Assembly: GCF_003967535.1 (NCBI RefSeq) | Contig: NZ_BIFR01000001.1 | Coordinates: 673,493 to 737,492 of the forward strand | Source of the DNA: Tengunoibacter tsumagoiensis | GTDB taxonomy: Bacteria > Chloroflexota > Ktedonobacteria > Ktedonobacterales > Ktedonobacteraceae | Direction of reading: 5' to 3' | Length of the DNA stretch: 64,000 bases | In this document: piece by piece, positions 17,968-26,363 of the stretch | Layout: each line of letters opens with the position of its first letter | Numbering within the stretch: the stretch's first letter is position 1 | The notes under the pieces: model-generated | The model's database searches: none | Told to the model about the DNA's origin: nothing | Seen by the model: the letters and a program-made list of their open reading frames with translations, nothing else | Made by a program: the position numbers and the translations under genes

Positions 17968-18951
17968 TTAGTCAGTTTCCACAGAAAGAGCACTGAACTG
18001 ACTGCACAAGCGCTCGGTGCCTAGACCACTAATAAGCATCCGCTCCTTACTGTTGCTCAGGAATTGCTGGGTCCAGGTGGTAAAGCCTCCGTCAATCAGC
18101 TCCAATTCGGTTCCCGCACCATTGGTAGCGTAGATGTGGAAACACACCCCAGCATAATACCCCCGACCAGCCTCGCGATCGGGATCAAGTTCGCAGAGGA
18201 TGCCGGGATAGTAAGCCATCAAAGGCTCGAATACCTGCGAAGTCAAGGTCTGTTCCCGCCGCCCGTGTTCGAGATCAGTGAGAGTGACTCGTACCCGATG
18301 TGTCTGGTAACCAAGGTGGGAGACTTCGCGCAACAACCGCACATAAAAGGCGATGTGCTCAATCAGGCTTGTCGTCTCAAACTGAAAAGATCCTTCATCA
18401 CGCCCTGCGGTGCAGAGTCCAAGCAGACGAAAGTGAGGAAGCACACCCGGAGCGGCTTGATATGCTTGTGCGCGTACCACGCGGTGTGAGGCACAGAGGC
18501 GTATTCGCTCCCGGCTCTGTGAATTGTGACGCAGAAGAAGGCGTCGGCGTGAGGCACATTCAAGTGCGAGTACGTTGGTAGCATCAGCTACCACCTCGGT
18601 ATTTCGGATCGTCGTCACCACTTTGTTCTGATCCACTGTTGCGACACTGACATTGGTCCCCAGCGGACAGACCGGCGATAACTCGATGGCGGCGTAGTGT
18701 TCTGGGAGCAACGACCACACAAGGCGGTCAAAGTCTGCCAGGACGCCAGGCGCAAGGGCAGATGGGCGCACAAATCGATCTCGCTCATACCGCTCTAGCA
18801 GATGGCTCGGTTGCACGCTGGCAGCACGACGCCGATAGACCTCTAGCAGAAGTGACTGTAAGTCCGTCGGAGCAAGACGCTCAACGAGGACATCGATCAG
18901 TTCAGGGATACCCGCCTCTCGCTGGATTCGCTCGAGCATGGGGTCACTCAT
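17968..18951 (-). CDS. Class II aminoacyl-tRNA-synthetase-like protein of unknown function
   Basis: 327 aa. Segments in order resemble the class II synthetase core. ELSPVCPLGTN...TIRNTEVVADATNVLALE gives the substrate-pocket side. HFRLLGLCTAGRDEGSFQFE looks like a motif 2 loop, and SGLGTERL near the end looks like motif 3 (small-Gly-x-Glu-Arg). There is no room for an anticodon-binding domain. Related orphans of this fold include HisZ, asparagine synthetase A and amino acid:carrier-protein ligases. The gene is more GC-rich than its neighbours and stands alone, which suggests transfer. The family assignment rests on motifs read by eye; substrate unknown. Confidence 0.6.
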   Translation of the reverse strand: MSDPMLERIQREAGIPELIDVLVERLAPTDLQSLLLEVYRRRAASVQPSHLLERYERDRFVRPSALAPGVLADFDRLVWSLLPEHYAAIELSPVCPLGTNVSVATVDQNKVVTTIRNTEVVADATNVLALECASRRRLLLRHNSQSRERIRLCASHRVVRAQAYQAAPGVLPHFRLLGLCTAGRDEGSFQFETTSLIEHIAFYVRLLREVSHLGYQTHRVRVTLTDLEHGRREQTLTSQVFEPLMAYYPGILCELDPDREAGRGYYAGVCFHIYATNGAGTELELIDGGFTTWTQQFLSNSKERMLISGLGTERLCSQFSALSVETD

Positions 18952-19050
18952 CCGGGTTTTCCTTTCTGAGAATTGACAAGATCGATTGCCAAGAAACGAC
19001 GAAAAAGGGGCGAGAATGGCTTCTCACGACGTGGTGTCATCGGACGGGCA

Positions 19051-19078
19051 AAAGGTGCCGTGAAGCCACGGCACCTTT
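19051..19078. terminator. Hairpin terminator
   Basis: AAAGGTGCCGTG / CACGGCACCTTT, a 12-bp stem with a 4-nt loop. It lies 120 bp beyond the end of the FAD oxidoreductase gene and upstream of the synthetase-like gene. Confidence 0.65.
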
Positions 19079-19198
19079 ATAGCGCTTACGAACGGCACTC
19101 AGCCGTTTATGGTTAGCTTTCCCGCCTCCTTTGATGGGTTTGTTACAATCTCATCTTCAAAATTCAGGATGGCTTATGTCTAGCGAAAGAGTCTCTTG

Positions 19199-20464
19199 CT
19201 ATGAGAGCAGCCGCTCGGCGAGCTGGTTGGCCAGCTCCAGTGAGTAGTTCTGGCCACGATCGTGCGGATAGATCTGAAACATATTCGCCATCCAGAGCCC
19301 TGTTAGCGGAGTCTCCAGCGGTGGGATATGCTGGCGGTAATCAGTGGTCACAATCGGCTGGGCATAGGGGGCCTGGAAGATCCAGCTTTCATGAATCCAG
19401 GCCGGATCAAAGTCTGGATTGATGCGTTTGAGGTGAGGAGTAAATTCTGCAATCAGCTTCTCTTTACTCTGCTGGAACAGGGGATCATCCATCGAGCGAT
19501 AGTTGCCCAGGTAAACGATATGGCGACCGCCATACTCTGACGTAGGACGAAAGTTTGTATGCTCAAACAGGCCAGTGAAGGGATAGCCACCATCACACAT
19601 GTTAATCCAGTAACTATCGGTAAGCGGCCGATCAAGGGCCAGAATCAGACAATGTGCTCCATAGGCCTGACCCCAATCGTACTGCTGCTTGTAGCTCTCT
19701 GGTAAACCTTCAATGAGGCGGCAAGAGAGCCGTGTGGGAAACGTTGAGATGACACGATCAAACGTCCATTCGCCACGATTCGTCTTGACTATCCAGCGTC
19801 CATCTTCACCCTGTAGCACATTCTCAACAGTCGTGCCCAACAGAATCTTGCCGCCCAGTTTGCTTGTCCGCTCTACCAGCCGTTCATAGATAAGCTGAAA
19901 TCCGCCACGAAGATAGCCCAGCTGAGTTGTACGATCGTGGATGCGGGCCCAGAACCAGGGAAGGGCAATCTGATCATAGAGCTTACCAAATTTTCCTTTG
20001 AAGAGAGATTGGAAGATCATAGGATACGCTTTTGAACCCATCCATGTATTGAGCCAGGCATCAGCCGTCTTGCCCTCCATCCAGGCCGGATTAGCAATTT
20101 TAAGGTATGCCAGCACCATGCCTACTCTGAGGCGTTCATCGAAGCGTAGAGGTGAGAAACGTAGCAGGGAGAGTGGAGAGTCCAATTGATGAATCTCCCC
20201 TCTTACAAAGCTCACTGTTCGTGGAGCCTGCCATTCCAATCGCTCTCCCAGATCCAATTCTTCGATGGTTTTGATCACTGTCTTATCGGTTCGAAAGATA
20301 TGATGATAAAATTTCTCGAGCCAATTATCACCGACGCGAAAGCCTGAAGCCAGACCACCGGCAAGTTCTTCACGTTCAAACACCATCACTGATTGTCCTG
20401 CCTGGGCAAGTCGGTAGGCTGTCATTAGACCCAGGGCTCCGCCGCCAAGCACTGCATATTCCAT
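19199..20464 (-). CDS. NAD(P)/FAD-dependent oxidoreductase (amine-oxidase fold)
   Basis: 421 aa. The N-terminus MEYAVLGGGALGLMTAYRLAQAG is a GxGxxG dinucleotide-binding strand, with the following acidic residue in VMVFEREELAGGLASGF and the flavin GG motif. The C-terminus GLWMANMFQIYPHDRGQNYSLELANQLA is the second flavin-contact region. The family includes protoporphyrinogen-oxidase-like and UDP-galactopyranose-mutase-like proteins, often next to glycan genes. The conserved middle part (KFYHHIFRTD) is seen in such cell-surface-linked members. Substrate unknown. GAGGAA precedes the ATG. It is divergent from the isoaspartyl peptidase gene. Confidence 0.85.
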   Translation of the reverse strand: MEYAVLGGGALGLMTAYRLAQAGQSVMVFEREELAGGLASGFRVGDNWLEKFYHHIFRTDKTVIKTIEELDLGERLEWQAPRTVSFVRGEIHQLDSPLSLLRFSPLRFDERLRVGMVLAYLKIANPAWMEGKTADAWLNTWMGSKAYPMIFQSLFKGKFGKLYDQIALPWFWARIHDRTTQLGYLRGGFQLIYERLVERTSKLGGKILLGTTVENVLQGEDGRWIVKTNRGEWTFDRVISTFPTRLSCRLIEGLPESYKQQYDWGQAYGAHCLILALDRPLTDSYWINMCDGGYPFTGLFEHTNFRPTSEYGGRHIVYLGNYRSMDDPLFQQSKEKLIAEFTPHLKRINPDFDPAWIHESWIFQAPYAQPIVTTDYRQHIPPLETPLTGLWMANMFQIYPHDRGQNYSLELANQLAERLLS

Positions 20465-20690
20465 GCTATTTATTCCTCATCGTGCGTACGTTACTATTGT
20501 CAAAGAGACCGAGGTTAACTATGTGACCTGTTCCATATCCTATTTTAACACAAGGAAAAAGCAAGTTGAGCCTTATATATGGGAACGACAGCAGGAAAGG
20601 GCGCGCACGTCGAAGAGAGATTGGGCGTGGTGAAGGAAAAGAGAAAATGGTACAATTGCCTCATATTTTTGTAGAGGAGATGATAGTTAG

Positions 20691-21569
20691 ATGACAATTG
20701 CACTTCTTGTCCATGGTGGCGCGGGAGATATTGCCCCCGAGCATATTGCAGAGGCTCAGAGCGGTTGCAGTACGGCAGTTAAGATTGGCTGGCAGATTCT
20801 GGAGAGCGGGGGTTCAGCCCTTGATGCTGTCGAGGCTACGGTACGCGCCCTGGAAGATAATCCAAGTTTTAATGCAGGAACAGGCGCATGTCTGGCACTT
20901 GATGGCAACATCGAGTTGGACGCAGGCATCATGGATGGACGGTCCTTACGCGTCGGTGCCCTGGCTGGATTAGAGCTGGTCAAAAATCCAATCTCAGTGG
21001 CGCGTAAAATCCTTGAAAGTCCTCATGCGCTACTCATTGGCAAGGGCGCTCAACAGTTTGCCCTCGAGCAAGGGATCACGCTCTGCCGCTATGAAGAGCT
21101 ACTGACGGAGCGCCAGCATCAGAAATGGCTGGAAGCGCGAGAGAAATTAAACCAGAATACACCCAAGCATGGCACAGTTGGTGCAGTAGCGGTCGATAGC
21201 ACTGGCGCACTCGCAGCCGCCACATCGACAGGTGGTATCTTAAACAAATATCCCGGACGCGTAGGCGATTCGCCCCTTGTTGGCTGCGGCTTCTATGCCG
21301 ACGACTACGCAGCCGTCTCATGCACAGGCTATGGGGAAGACTTTATTCGCCTCATGATTGCCAGACGGGCAGCCGAATTTGTCTCGGCAGGTGCCAGCGC
21401 CCAGGAGGCAGCCGACGCCACGATCGCCGTCTTGAGCGCTAAAGCCGAGGGAGATGGCGGCTTGATTGTTGTCGATCGTGAGGGGCGCGTGGGCGTTGCC
21501 CACAATAGTCCTCAGATGGCTTATGGCTATCTCAGGTCTGACCTTAGAGAGCCCATAGCTGGCGTCTAA
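20691..21569 (+). CDS. iaaA: Isoaspartyl peptidase / plant-type L-asparaginase
   Basis: 292 aa, close to family length. It is an Ntn hydrolase made as a precursor that cuts itself before Thr. The cleavage site is in HGTVGAVAVD near residue 165, so that Thr becomes the N-terminal nucleophile. The GGSALDAVEATVRALEDNPSFNAG and CTGYGEDFIRL stretches are typical. It removes isoaspartyl residues from damaged peptides and has side activity on asparagine. It is followed 86 bp later by mazG on the same strand. Confidence 0.93.
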   Translation: MTIALLVHGGAGDIAPEHIAEAQSGCSTAVKIGWQILESGGSALDAVEATVRALEDNPSFNAGTGACLALDGNIELDAGIMDGRSLRVGALAGLELVKNPISVARKILESPHALLIGKGAQQFALEQGITLCRYEELLTERQHQKWLEAREKLNQNTPKHGTVGAVAVDSTGALAAATSTGGILNKYPGRVGDSPLVGCGFYADDYAAVSCTGYGEDFIRLMIARRAAEFVSAGASAQEAADATIAVLSAKAEGDGGLIVVDREGRVGVAHNSPQMAYGYLRSDLREPIAGV

Positions 21570-21654
21570 CTCATTATGCATCATCATAATTTGATAGTAT
21601 CCTCATCAGAGATTCTTTGGTTGGGTAGCTTATTGAAAGGTACAGAGAGAACGT

Positions 21655-21987
21655 ATGCGAACTTTACAGGATGTACAGCGCGAGATTGACCATCTCATTA
21701 AGGATGAGTGGAAGAGCCATTACTGGTCCCCGCTCTCCAATCTGGCCCGGCTTACAGAAGAGGTTGGAGAACTGGCTCGTGAGATTAATCATCATCATGG
21801 TGAAAAAACAAAGAAAGAGAGCGAGGACGAGGGGAACCTCGCGAAGGAGATTGGCGATATTCTCTATACACTGGCCACGCTGGCTAATTCGATGGATATT
21901 GATCTCAATAGTGCCTTCAGCCAGGTCATGGATAAATACTATACGCGGGATGCTCACCGCTGGCAACCAGATCTTCCTTCCGATTAA
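21655..21987 (+). CDS. MazG-like nucleotide pyrophosphohydrolase
   Basis: 110 aa, the single-domain short form. The metal-binding acidic residues are present: LTEEVGELAREI (ExxE) and LAKEIGDILYTL (ExxD). It should hydrolyse NTPs or dNTPs to monophosphates and pyrophosphate, a house-cleaning task. A charged insert (KTKKESEDEG) lies between the two helices. It ends just before an inverted pair of parS-like sites. Confidence 0.9.
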   Translation: MRTLQDVQREIDHLIKDEWKSHYWSPLSNLARLTEEVGELAREINHHHGEKTKKESEDEGNLAKEIGDILYTLATLANSMDIDLNSAFSQVMDKYYTRDAHRWQPDLPSD

Positions 21988-22027
21988 GGTATGCTGTAAG
22001 CATTCAATCGCGTGCTTTTAATGGGAA

Positions 22028-22043
22028 TGTTCCACGTGAAACA
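22028..22043. promoter_or_regulatory. parS: parS-like site
   Basis: TGTTCCACGTGAAACA, matching the Bacillus parS consensus, which tolerates any base at position 5. Confidence 0.75.
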
Positions 22044-22056
22044 TCACTTACAACAG

Positions 22057-22072
22057 CGTTTCACGTGGAACA
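22057..22072. promoter_or_regulatory. parS: parS-like site
   Basis: CGTTTCACGTGGAACA, one outer mismatch to the palindrome. Inverted partner of the site 29 bp to the left. Confidence 0.7.
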
Positions 22073-22124
22073 TTCCTGTTAAAAAGGTTTTACTAGCTAT
22101 CTAGAAAACAAATATTGTCAATGG

Positions 22125-22694
22125 CTAATTGGTGTTGCTCAAACGCAACACACGAAATAGAATCCCTTCGATAACCAGAGTCACAAACAATAGAGCAATC
22201 CAGCCAGCCAGAATAAGCTTGCCCAGATCAGAGGTGCGATCCTCAGACTCGCGTAGCGAGCGACCTGCCGCGACAAATCCACCATTATCTTTAACCTGTG
22301 TCACTACGAGAGCACTACGCACACCATCTTGTGGCTGCCAGGTAACGCGATCCTCTCCATTGTGACGAACATCATCAAAGATACCACTGGGAATGGCTGG
22401 CAGTTGCCCATTCAGCGTTGCTGAGGCAGCCACTGGCTTGCCTGCATTATCAAAGATAATTGCATATGGCGCAATACTGGTAGCGATCTCAACTTTATCA
22501 CCAGGAAATTGTGTTGCGAGCAGCTCTTCTCCAGACTTCCCCTGACCCAGGCCTGCAGCGATATCTTCAGAGAGTTGAACCTGCGGATAGTTAGCCGATT
22601 GACGCAGCTCTTGCTGTACGACAGCATACAGAAGTCCACAGAGCCCCGTAATGATAATGGTGCTGATAATCCAATTTCGTACTAGTACCTTCAT
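22125..22694 (-). CDS. Small two-transmembrane protein with extracytoplasmic domain
   Basis: 189 aa, with GGGAGAG before the ATG. A membrane segment at about 7-27 (WIISTIIITGLCGLLYAVV) is followed by some 130 outside residues (YAIIFDNAGKPVAASATLNGQLP, a strand-turn pattern like a small PAS/Cache sensor fold). A second membrane segment (about 160-182) ends in a short inner tail. It has the input half of a membrane sensor but no output domain. No partner kinase adjoins. Function unknown. Confidence 0.75.
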   Translation of the reverse strand: MKVLVRNWIISTIIITGLCGLLYAVVQQELRQSANYPQVQLSEDIAAGLGQGKSGEELLATQFPGDKVEIATSIAPYAIIFDNAGKPVAASATLNGQLPAIPSGIFDDVRHNGEDRVTWQPQDGVRSALVVTQVKDNGGFVAAGRSLRESEDRTSDLGKLILAGWIALLFVTLVIEGILFRVLRLSNTN

Positions 22695-23035
22695 AATTCT
22701 CTCCCATAGTAGTAGTGTTTAGTAATGGGTTTCATAGCAGATAGATAACTCTTTGCAACCTGTCATTCTAACGAGAGTATAGTATGATATACAGCTTTTT
22801 GCGATCGCTCAGGTGCTTGTAGAATAATCCCTGTGTGCAGTCAGAACAATTCTTATGTGCCGAGAGAAGCATCTTTACACAATCATGTCATTGCATCTGA
22901 GTAAATCGAGGAACCTGTGTAACTCTGCGCAGTCTATAACGTATTCACAATGTGAAGAGTCTCTTCTTGCCCCATCGAGACTGGACAGACCGGGCACATT
23001 TTTTTATACTGCGCGATAAGAAAGCTTTCAGATAT
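22695..23035. other. Divergent promoter region
   Basis: About 340 bp between two genes reading apart. No hairpin, repeat or clear promoter was picked out. An in-frame ATG at 22952 could extend the protease gene leftward, but it lacks a ribosome site. Confidence 0.4.
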
Positions 23036-24601
23036 ATGTATGTACGAAAAACAGGCCTTCTCCTACTGGGTCTGGGGCTGCTCTGTCTCTTTTTTAGCAG
23101 CAGCCAACCAGTATTTGCAGACACAATGCCAGGAGGGAATGTAGCAGATCCAGCTGTACGGGCGGTGGATCTGGCCCAACCGGCTGTGGTGCGTATTATC
23201 ACTGCAATTCCGGCTCATCTCAAAGTACATTTTCCACCGACAACTGACGTAACCTTTCCAACTACCAGCGGAGCCAGCTATCAATTGCAGAGCTATGGAA
23301 CTGGTACCTTTATTACGTCCCAGGGAGATATCCTGACGGCTGACCATGTGGTCCATCCACAGAGCGACAAAAGTCTGGATGCAACGGTTGCTCAGGCCGC
23401 AGCTCAGGATATCGCAACGTATATGAACCAGAATGGCAAGGCTGGCAATTCTCAGATCACCTCCGATCAGGTTATACAGCAGATCAATAGCGGCGAGCTA
23501 CAGACGAGTGTAAGCTATGATACAACCAGTAGTACCGTATTGCTCAGTACTGGCTATACAGGTCCCCTGACGGCCCCTGATCTTAAAAGCCTTCCTGCCG
23601 GAGTAGCCTTACAGGTTGATAAAATTGAGAAGGAGAGCCCTCCTGATCAGGAAGACATTGCCATTATTCATGTGCCAATGAAGGATGCACCCAGTGTTGT
23701 CCTGGGCGACTCTTCCAGGGTAAATGTTCAGGACTCATTGACTATTATCGGCTTTCCTGGCAATGCTGACATTAATGCCAGGCCAACTGATCTCTTAACC
23801 AGTTCGGTCAATCAGATCTATGTGAGCTCGTTAAAATCCAGTCAGAATGGTGCACCCTTGATCCAGGTTGGAGGAAATGTTGAAAAAGGCGATAGTGGCG
23901 GCCCCGCATTGGATAAAGCTGGCAATATCGTTGGAATTGTAAGTTTTGCCAGTAGTCAGAGTGGCGCGCCTGGCGCAACCAACTATCTCCAGGCGAGCAA
24001 TAGTGCACGCGATATGGTTGCCAGTCTCAACCTTGACACGACCCCTGGAACATTCCAAAAAAGCTGGACGCAGGCCTTTACCGCCTATGCAGATACCACC
24101 TCGGGCCATTGGGATCAGGCCAAACGAGACTTTCAACAACTGGCAAGTAATTATCCACTTTTCAAGGGAATGCAGAGCTATCAAAGCTATGCACAAACTC
24201 AGAGCCAGGTCGGAGGTAGCACTGGAAGTACGCTTCTACCAACCCCAACGTCTACGCCGACTGCATCACGCCCCTCTCACACGCAGCCTACTTCTACAAC
24301 AGCCCTGGTGTTAACTATTGGATCACTGATCCTCGTTGGACTTCTCATGATAGGATTACTGTTTGCTATTATCAAAGTAAAAGGCAAAGGCAGGACAGGC
24401 AAGAGCCCAAAGACACAGGGAAGTGATCATCAGAACCACCAGCCTGCTCCTACGCCAGTGACCTCAGCCCCAGCCCCGACAACGCCTCAAGTCCCGAAAA
24501 GAACTCAAGAGACGCTCAGTCTGAAGGTCTGGCCGTGTGGACATATGAATCGCTCCAACGCTCGCTTCTGTAGTATCTGTGGTGAGCCTGCGCCATCCTG
24601 A
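23036..24601 (+). CDS. Secreted trypsin-fold serine protease with membrane anchor and zinc-ribbon tail
   Basis: 521 aa from ATG 23036, where a clean signal peptide begins (RKTGLLLLGLGLLCLFF, cut near VFA). The catalytic triad can be read: His in LTADHVV, Asp in EDIAIIHV, Ser in GDSGGPAL. A helical/TPR-like stretch follows (YADTTSGHWDQAKRDFQQLASNYPLF), then a Thr/Pro linker, a membrane segment (LVLTIGSLILVGLLMIGLLFAII) and a zinc ribbon with CGHMN and CSICG. The protease should face outside and the ribbon the cytoplasm. This resembles stress-type Deg-like proteases but lacks a PDZ domain. The ATG at 22952 is an alternative start. Confidence 0.85.
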   Translation: MYVRKTGLLLLGLGLLCLFFSSSQPVFADTMPGGNVADPAVRAVDLAQPAVVRIITAIPAHLKVHFPPTTDVTFPTTSGASYQLQSYGTGTFITSQGDILTADHVVHPQSDKSLDATVAQAAAQDIATYMNQNGKAGNSQITSDQVIQQINSGELQTSVSYDTTSSTVLLSTGYTGPLTAPDLKSLPAGVALQVDKIEKESPPDQEDIAIIHVPMKDAPSVVLGDSSRVNVQDSLTIIGFPGNADINARPTDLLTSSVNQIYVSSLKSSQNGAPLIQVGGNVEKGDSGGPALDKAGNIVGIVSFASSQSGAPGATNYLQASNSARDMVASLNLDTTPGTFQKSWTQAFTAYADTTSGHWDQAKRDFQQLASNYPLFKGMQSYQSYAQTQSQVGGSTGSTLLPTPTSTPTASRPSHTQPTSTTALVLTIGSLILVGLLMIGLLFAIIKVKGKGRTGKSPKTQGSDHQNHQPAPTPVTSAPAPTTPQVPKRTQETLSLKVWPCGHMNRSNARFCSICGEPAPS

Positions 24602-24603
24602 GA

Positions 24604-24619
24604 TGTTTCACGTGGAACA
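24604..24619. promoter_or_regulatory. parS: parS-like site
   Basis: TGTTTCACGTGGAACA, inside a slightly longer palindrome (24601-24622) right after the protease stop. Confidence 0.75.
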
Positions 24620-24657
24620 TCTGTTGTTTAGAAGCATCTGGCTGTATCCGTTAAACA

Positions 24658-24693
24658 GAAAAAAGGCAGACAACCCGAAAGGGGTCATCTGCC
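24658..24693 (-). terminator. Terminator of the fabI gene
   Basis: GGCAGA...TCTGCC stem with a GAAA loop; on the minus strand it is followed by six T. It starts 22 bp past the fabI stop. Confidence 0.85.
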
Positions 24694-24714
24694 ACAGAGA
24701 TATTGTTAAGGAGT

Positions 24715-25485
24715 CTATGCACCCATAATATTATAGCCAGCATCGACGAAGGTAATCTCGCCAGTGATACCGCGGGAGAGATGGCTGCTCAGGAAGAGGG
24801 CAGTATCGCCAACTTCGCTCTGATCAATATTGCGGCGCAGAGGAGCCACCGTAGCAACCTGATTGCGGAAATCATTGATGCCCGAGACACCTCGTGCGGC
24901 CAGCGTATTCAGAGGGCCAGCCGAGATCGCATTCACGCGAATATTGTGCTCACCCAACTCAAAGGCCAGATAGCGAACGCTACACTCAAGAGCGGCCTTG
25001 GCCACAGCCATCACATTATATTTTGGCATCACACGCTCACTGGCCATATAGGTAAGAGCCAGAATGCTACCACCATTCTCTTTCATCAGAGGTTGAGCGC
25101 GCTTAGACATTGCCACTAAAGAATAGGCGCTAATATCGAGAGCGGTCTGCCAGCCGCTGCGGGTTGTCTCAAAAAAGGGATTCTCCAGTTCGCTAGAAGG
25201 AGCAAACGCAACACAATGAATGAGAATATCCAGTTTTCCACCGAAAATCTCGCTTGTCTTTGCAAAGGCACTATCCAGCTGAGCATCATCCTGCACATCG
25301 CAGAGCACCAGTTCAGTACCAGGAATCTTAGCGGCCAGATCGCGCACATATTTCTCCATGCGCTCCTGATATGCAAAGATCAACTGAGCACCTTCGCTGG
25401 CTAAAGATTGAGCAATGGCCCAGGCGATGGAACGATGATTGGCAACGCCAAAGATAAGAGCTTTCTTTCCTTCCAATAAAGGCAT
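24715..25485 (-). CDS. fabI: Enoyl-[acyl-carrier-protein] reductase (NADH)
   Basis: 256 aa, family length, from ATG 25485 with GAGAGGAG upstream. FabI features: the glycine motif in LIFGVANHRSIAWAIA, the catalytic Tyr-x6-Lys pair in YNVMAVAK, and the NAISAGPLNTLAARG and FLSSHLSRGITGEITFVDAGYNIMG end. It performs the last reduction of fatty-acid elongation. A rhodanese gene starts upstream on the same strand, but the 53-bp gap does not prove an operon. Confidence 0.96.
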   Translation of the reverse strand: MPLLEGKKALIFGVANHRSIAWAIAQSLASEGAQLIFAYQERMEKYVRDLAAKIPGTELVLCDVQDDAQLDSAFAKTSEIFGGKLDILIHCVAFAPSSELENPFFETTRSGWQTALDISAYSLVAMSKRAQPLMKENGGSILALTYMASERVMPKYNVMAVAKAALECSVRYLAFELGEHNIRVNAISAGPLNTLAARGVSGINDFRNQVATVAPLRRNIDQSEVGDTALFLSSHLSRGITGEITFVDAGYNIMGA

Positions 25486-25538
25486 GGATCTACTCCTCTC
25501 GCAATACAACAATAAAAAAAATAAGAGTCAGAGATACA

Positions 25539-25892
25539 TTAGTATTCAACGGGATAGCCGCGGTTCATCCAGCCATGCATCCCATTAGCCAGATTATACA
25601 CCTTGTTCAGTCCGGTAACCAGAGCGATCTCTGATGCAGAGGCGCTACGCTGACCAGAGGCGCAGACAAAGATTACAGGTTCGTCCGCAGGTAATTGTAA
25701 CTCTTTTAACGCCTTGCCAAAACTATAGATACCATCGATCGTCACCAGTTCTGCTTCAGCGATGTGACCACGATTCCATTCTTCGGGACGTCGTACATCG
25801 ATCACGCGCGTGCCGGAATCGATCAGACTTTTGGCCTCATCGGTACCAATCGTTGTATATGGTAATACTTCATCATCAAATTCATGTGCCAT
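25539..25892 (-). CDS. Single-domain rhodanese
   Basis: 117 aa. The fold is marked by LIDSGTRVIDVRRPEEWNRGHIAEAELV, and the active site by VFVCASGQRSASAS, whose Cys would carry persulfide sulfur. It probably acts as a sulfur carrier or transferase. GGAGGG precedes the ATG, and this start overlaps the end of the upstream small gene by 11 bp, so the two are co-translated. Confidence 0.92.
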   Translation of the reverse strand: MAHEFDDEVLPYTTIGTDEAKSLIDSGTRVIDVRRPEEWNRGHIAEAELVTIDGIYSFGKALKELQLPADEPVIFVCASGQRSASASEIALVTGLNKVYNLANGMHGWMNRGYPVEY

Positions 25893-26139
25893 GTTTCTGC
25901 CCTCCAGTATCGTACTGCTCTAACCAGAGCTTACCAAACAAGGTGGGAGCGATGATATATTCATCGCCAACAAAGGCCAATGTCAAAAGGCCTTGCTCTT
26001 CCATCTCGCGGAAATCATTGGTAACGAGAAAATAGTTGCGTAACATACGTGCAACATCACTCTCGGGTAGCTGTTTCCAGGTGAGTAGGACACGCAGAAC
26101 GGCAGCATATTTGGGACTACTATCGTCAACGGAGCGCAT
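25882..26139 (-). CDS. Small winged-helix-like protein
   Basis: 85 aa, GAGG before the ATG. A helix-helix-strand pattern (YAAVLRVLLTWKQLPESDVARML, FREMEEQGLLTLAFVGDEYIIAPTLFG) looks like a winged helix without a distinct family. It overlaps the rhodanese gene by 11 bp. It may regulate that gene or bind it; this is inference. Confidence 0.7.
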   Translation of the reverse strand: MRSVDDSSPKYAAVLRVLLTWKQLPESDVARMLRNYFLVTNDFREMEEQGLLTLAFVGDEYIIAPTLFGKLWLEQYDTGGQKHGT

Positions 26140-26341
26140 ATGCTCTACCTCTTCTCGCCCGACTTATGCTGTTCGATCTATTTTCTTGTCTCAGTGTAAC
26201 AAATTCATCTCTCTACAGCAAGCTAGTAGTGCAGCCCTTCTAAGAGGTATTCTCCACCTGGCTGCATCATAGTATTTTAGCACAATTCATGGGCAGTCTG
26301 TTTTCAATCATAGGCAGACTACTGGATCTCTACAGAGTTCG

Positions 26342-26357
26342 CGTTTCACGTGAAACA
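26342..26357. promoter_or_regulatory. parS: parS-like site
   Basis: CGTTTCACGTGAAACA, in the gap just past the end of the double GNAT gene. Confidence 0.75.
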
Positions 26358-26363
26358 TTATCG

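Larger units (their letters stand above)
22024..22076. terminator. Hairpin made of two opposed parS-like sites
   Basis: Arms 22024-22042 and 22058-22076 are perfect 19-bp complements. Each arm holds one parS-like site. It lies between the convergent mazG and the membrane protein gene, where a bidirectional terminator is expected. Confidence 0.6.
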
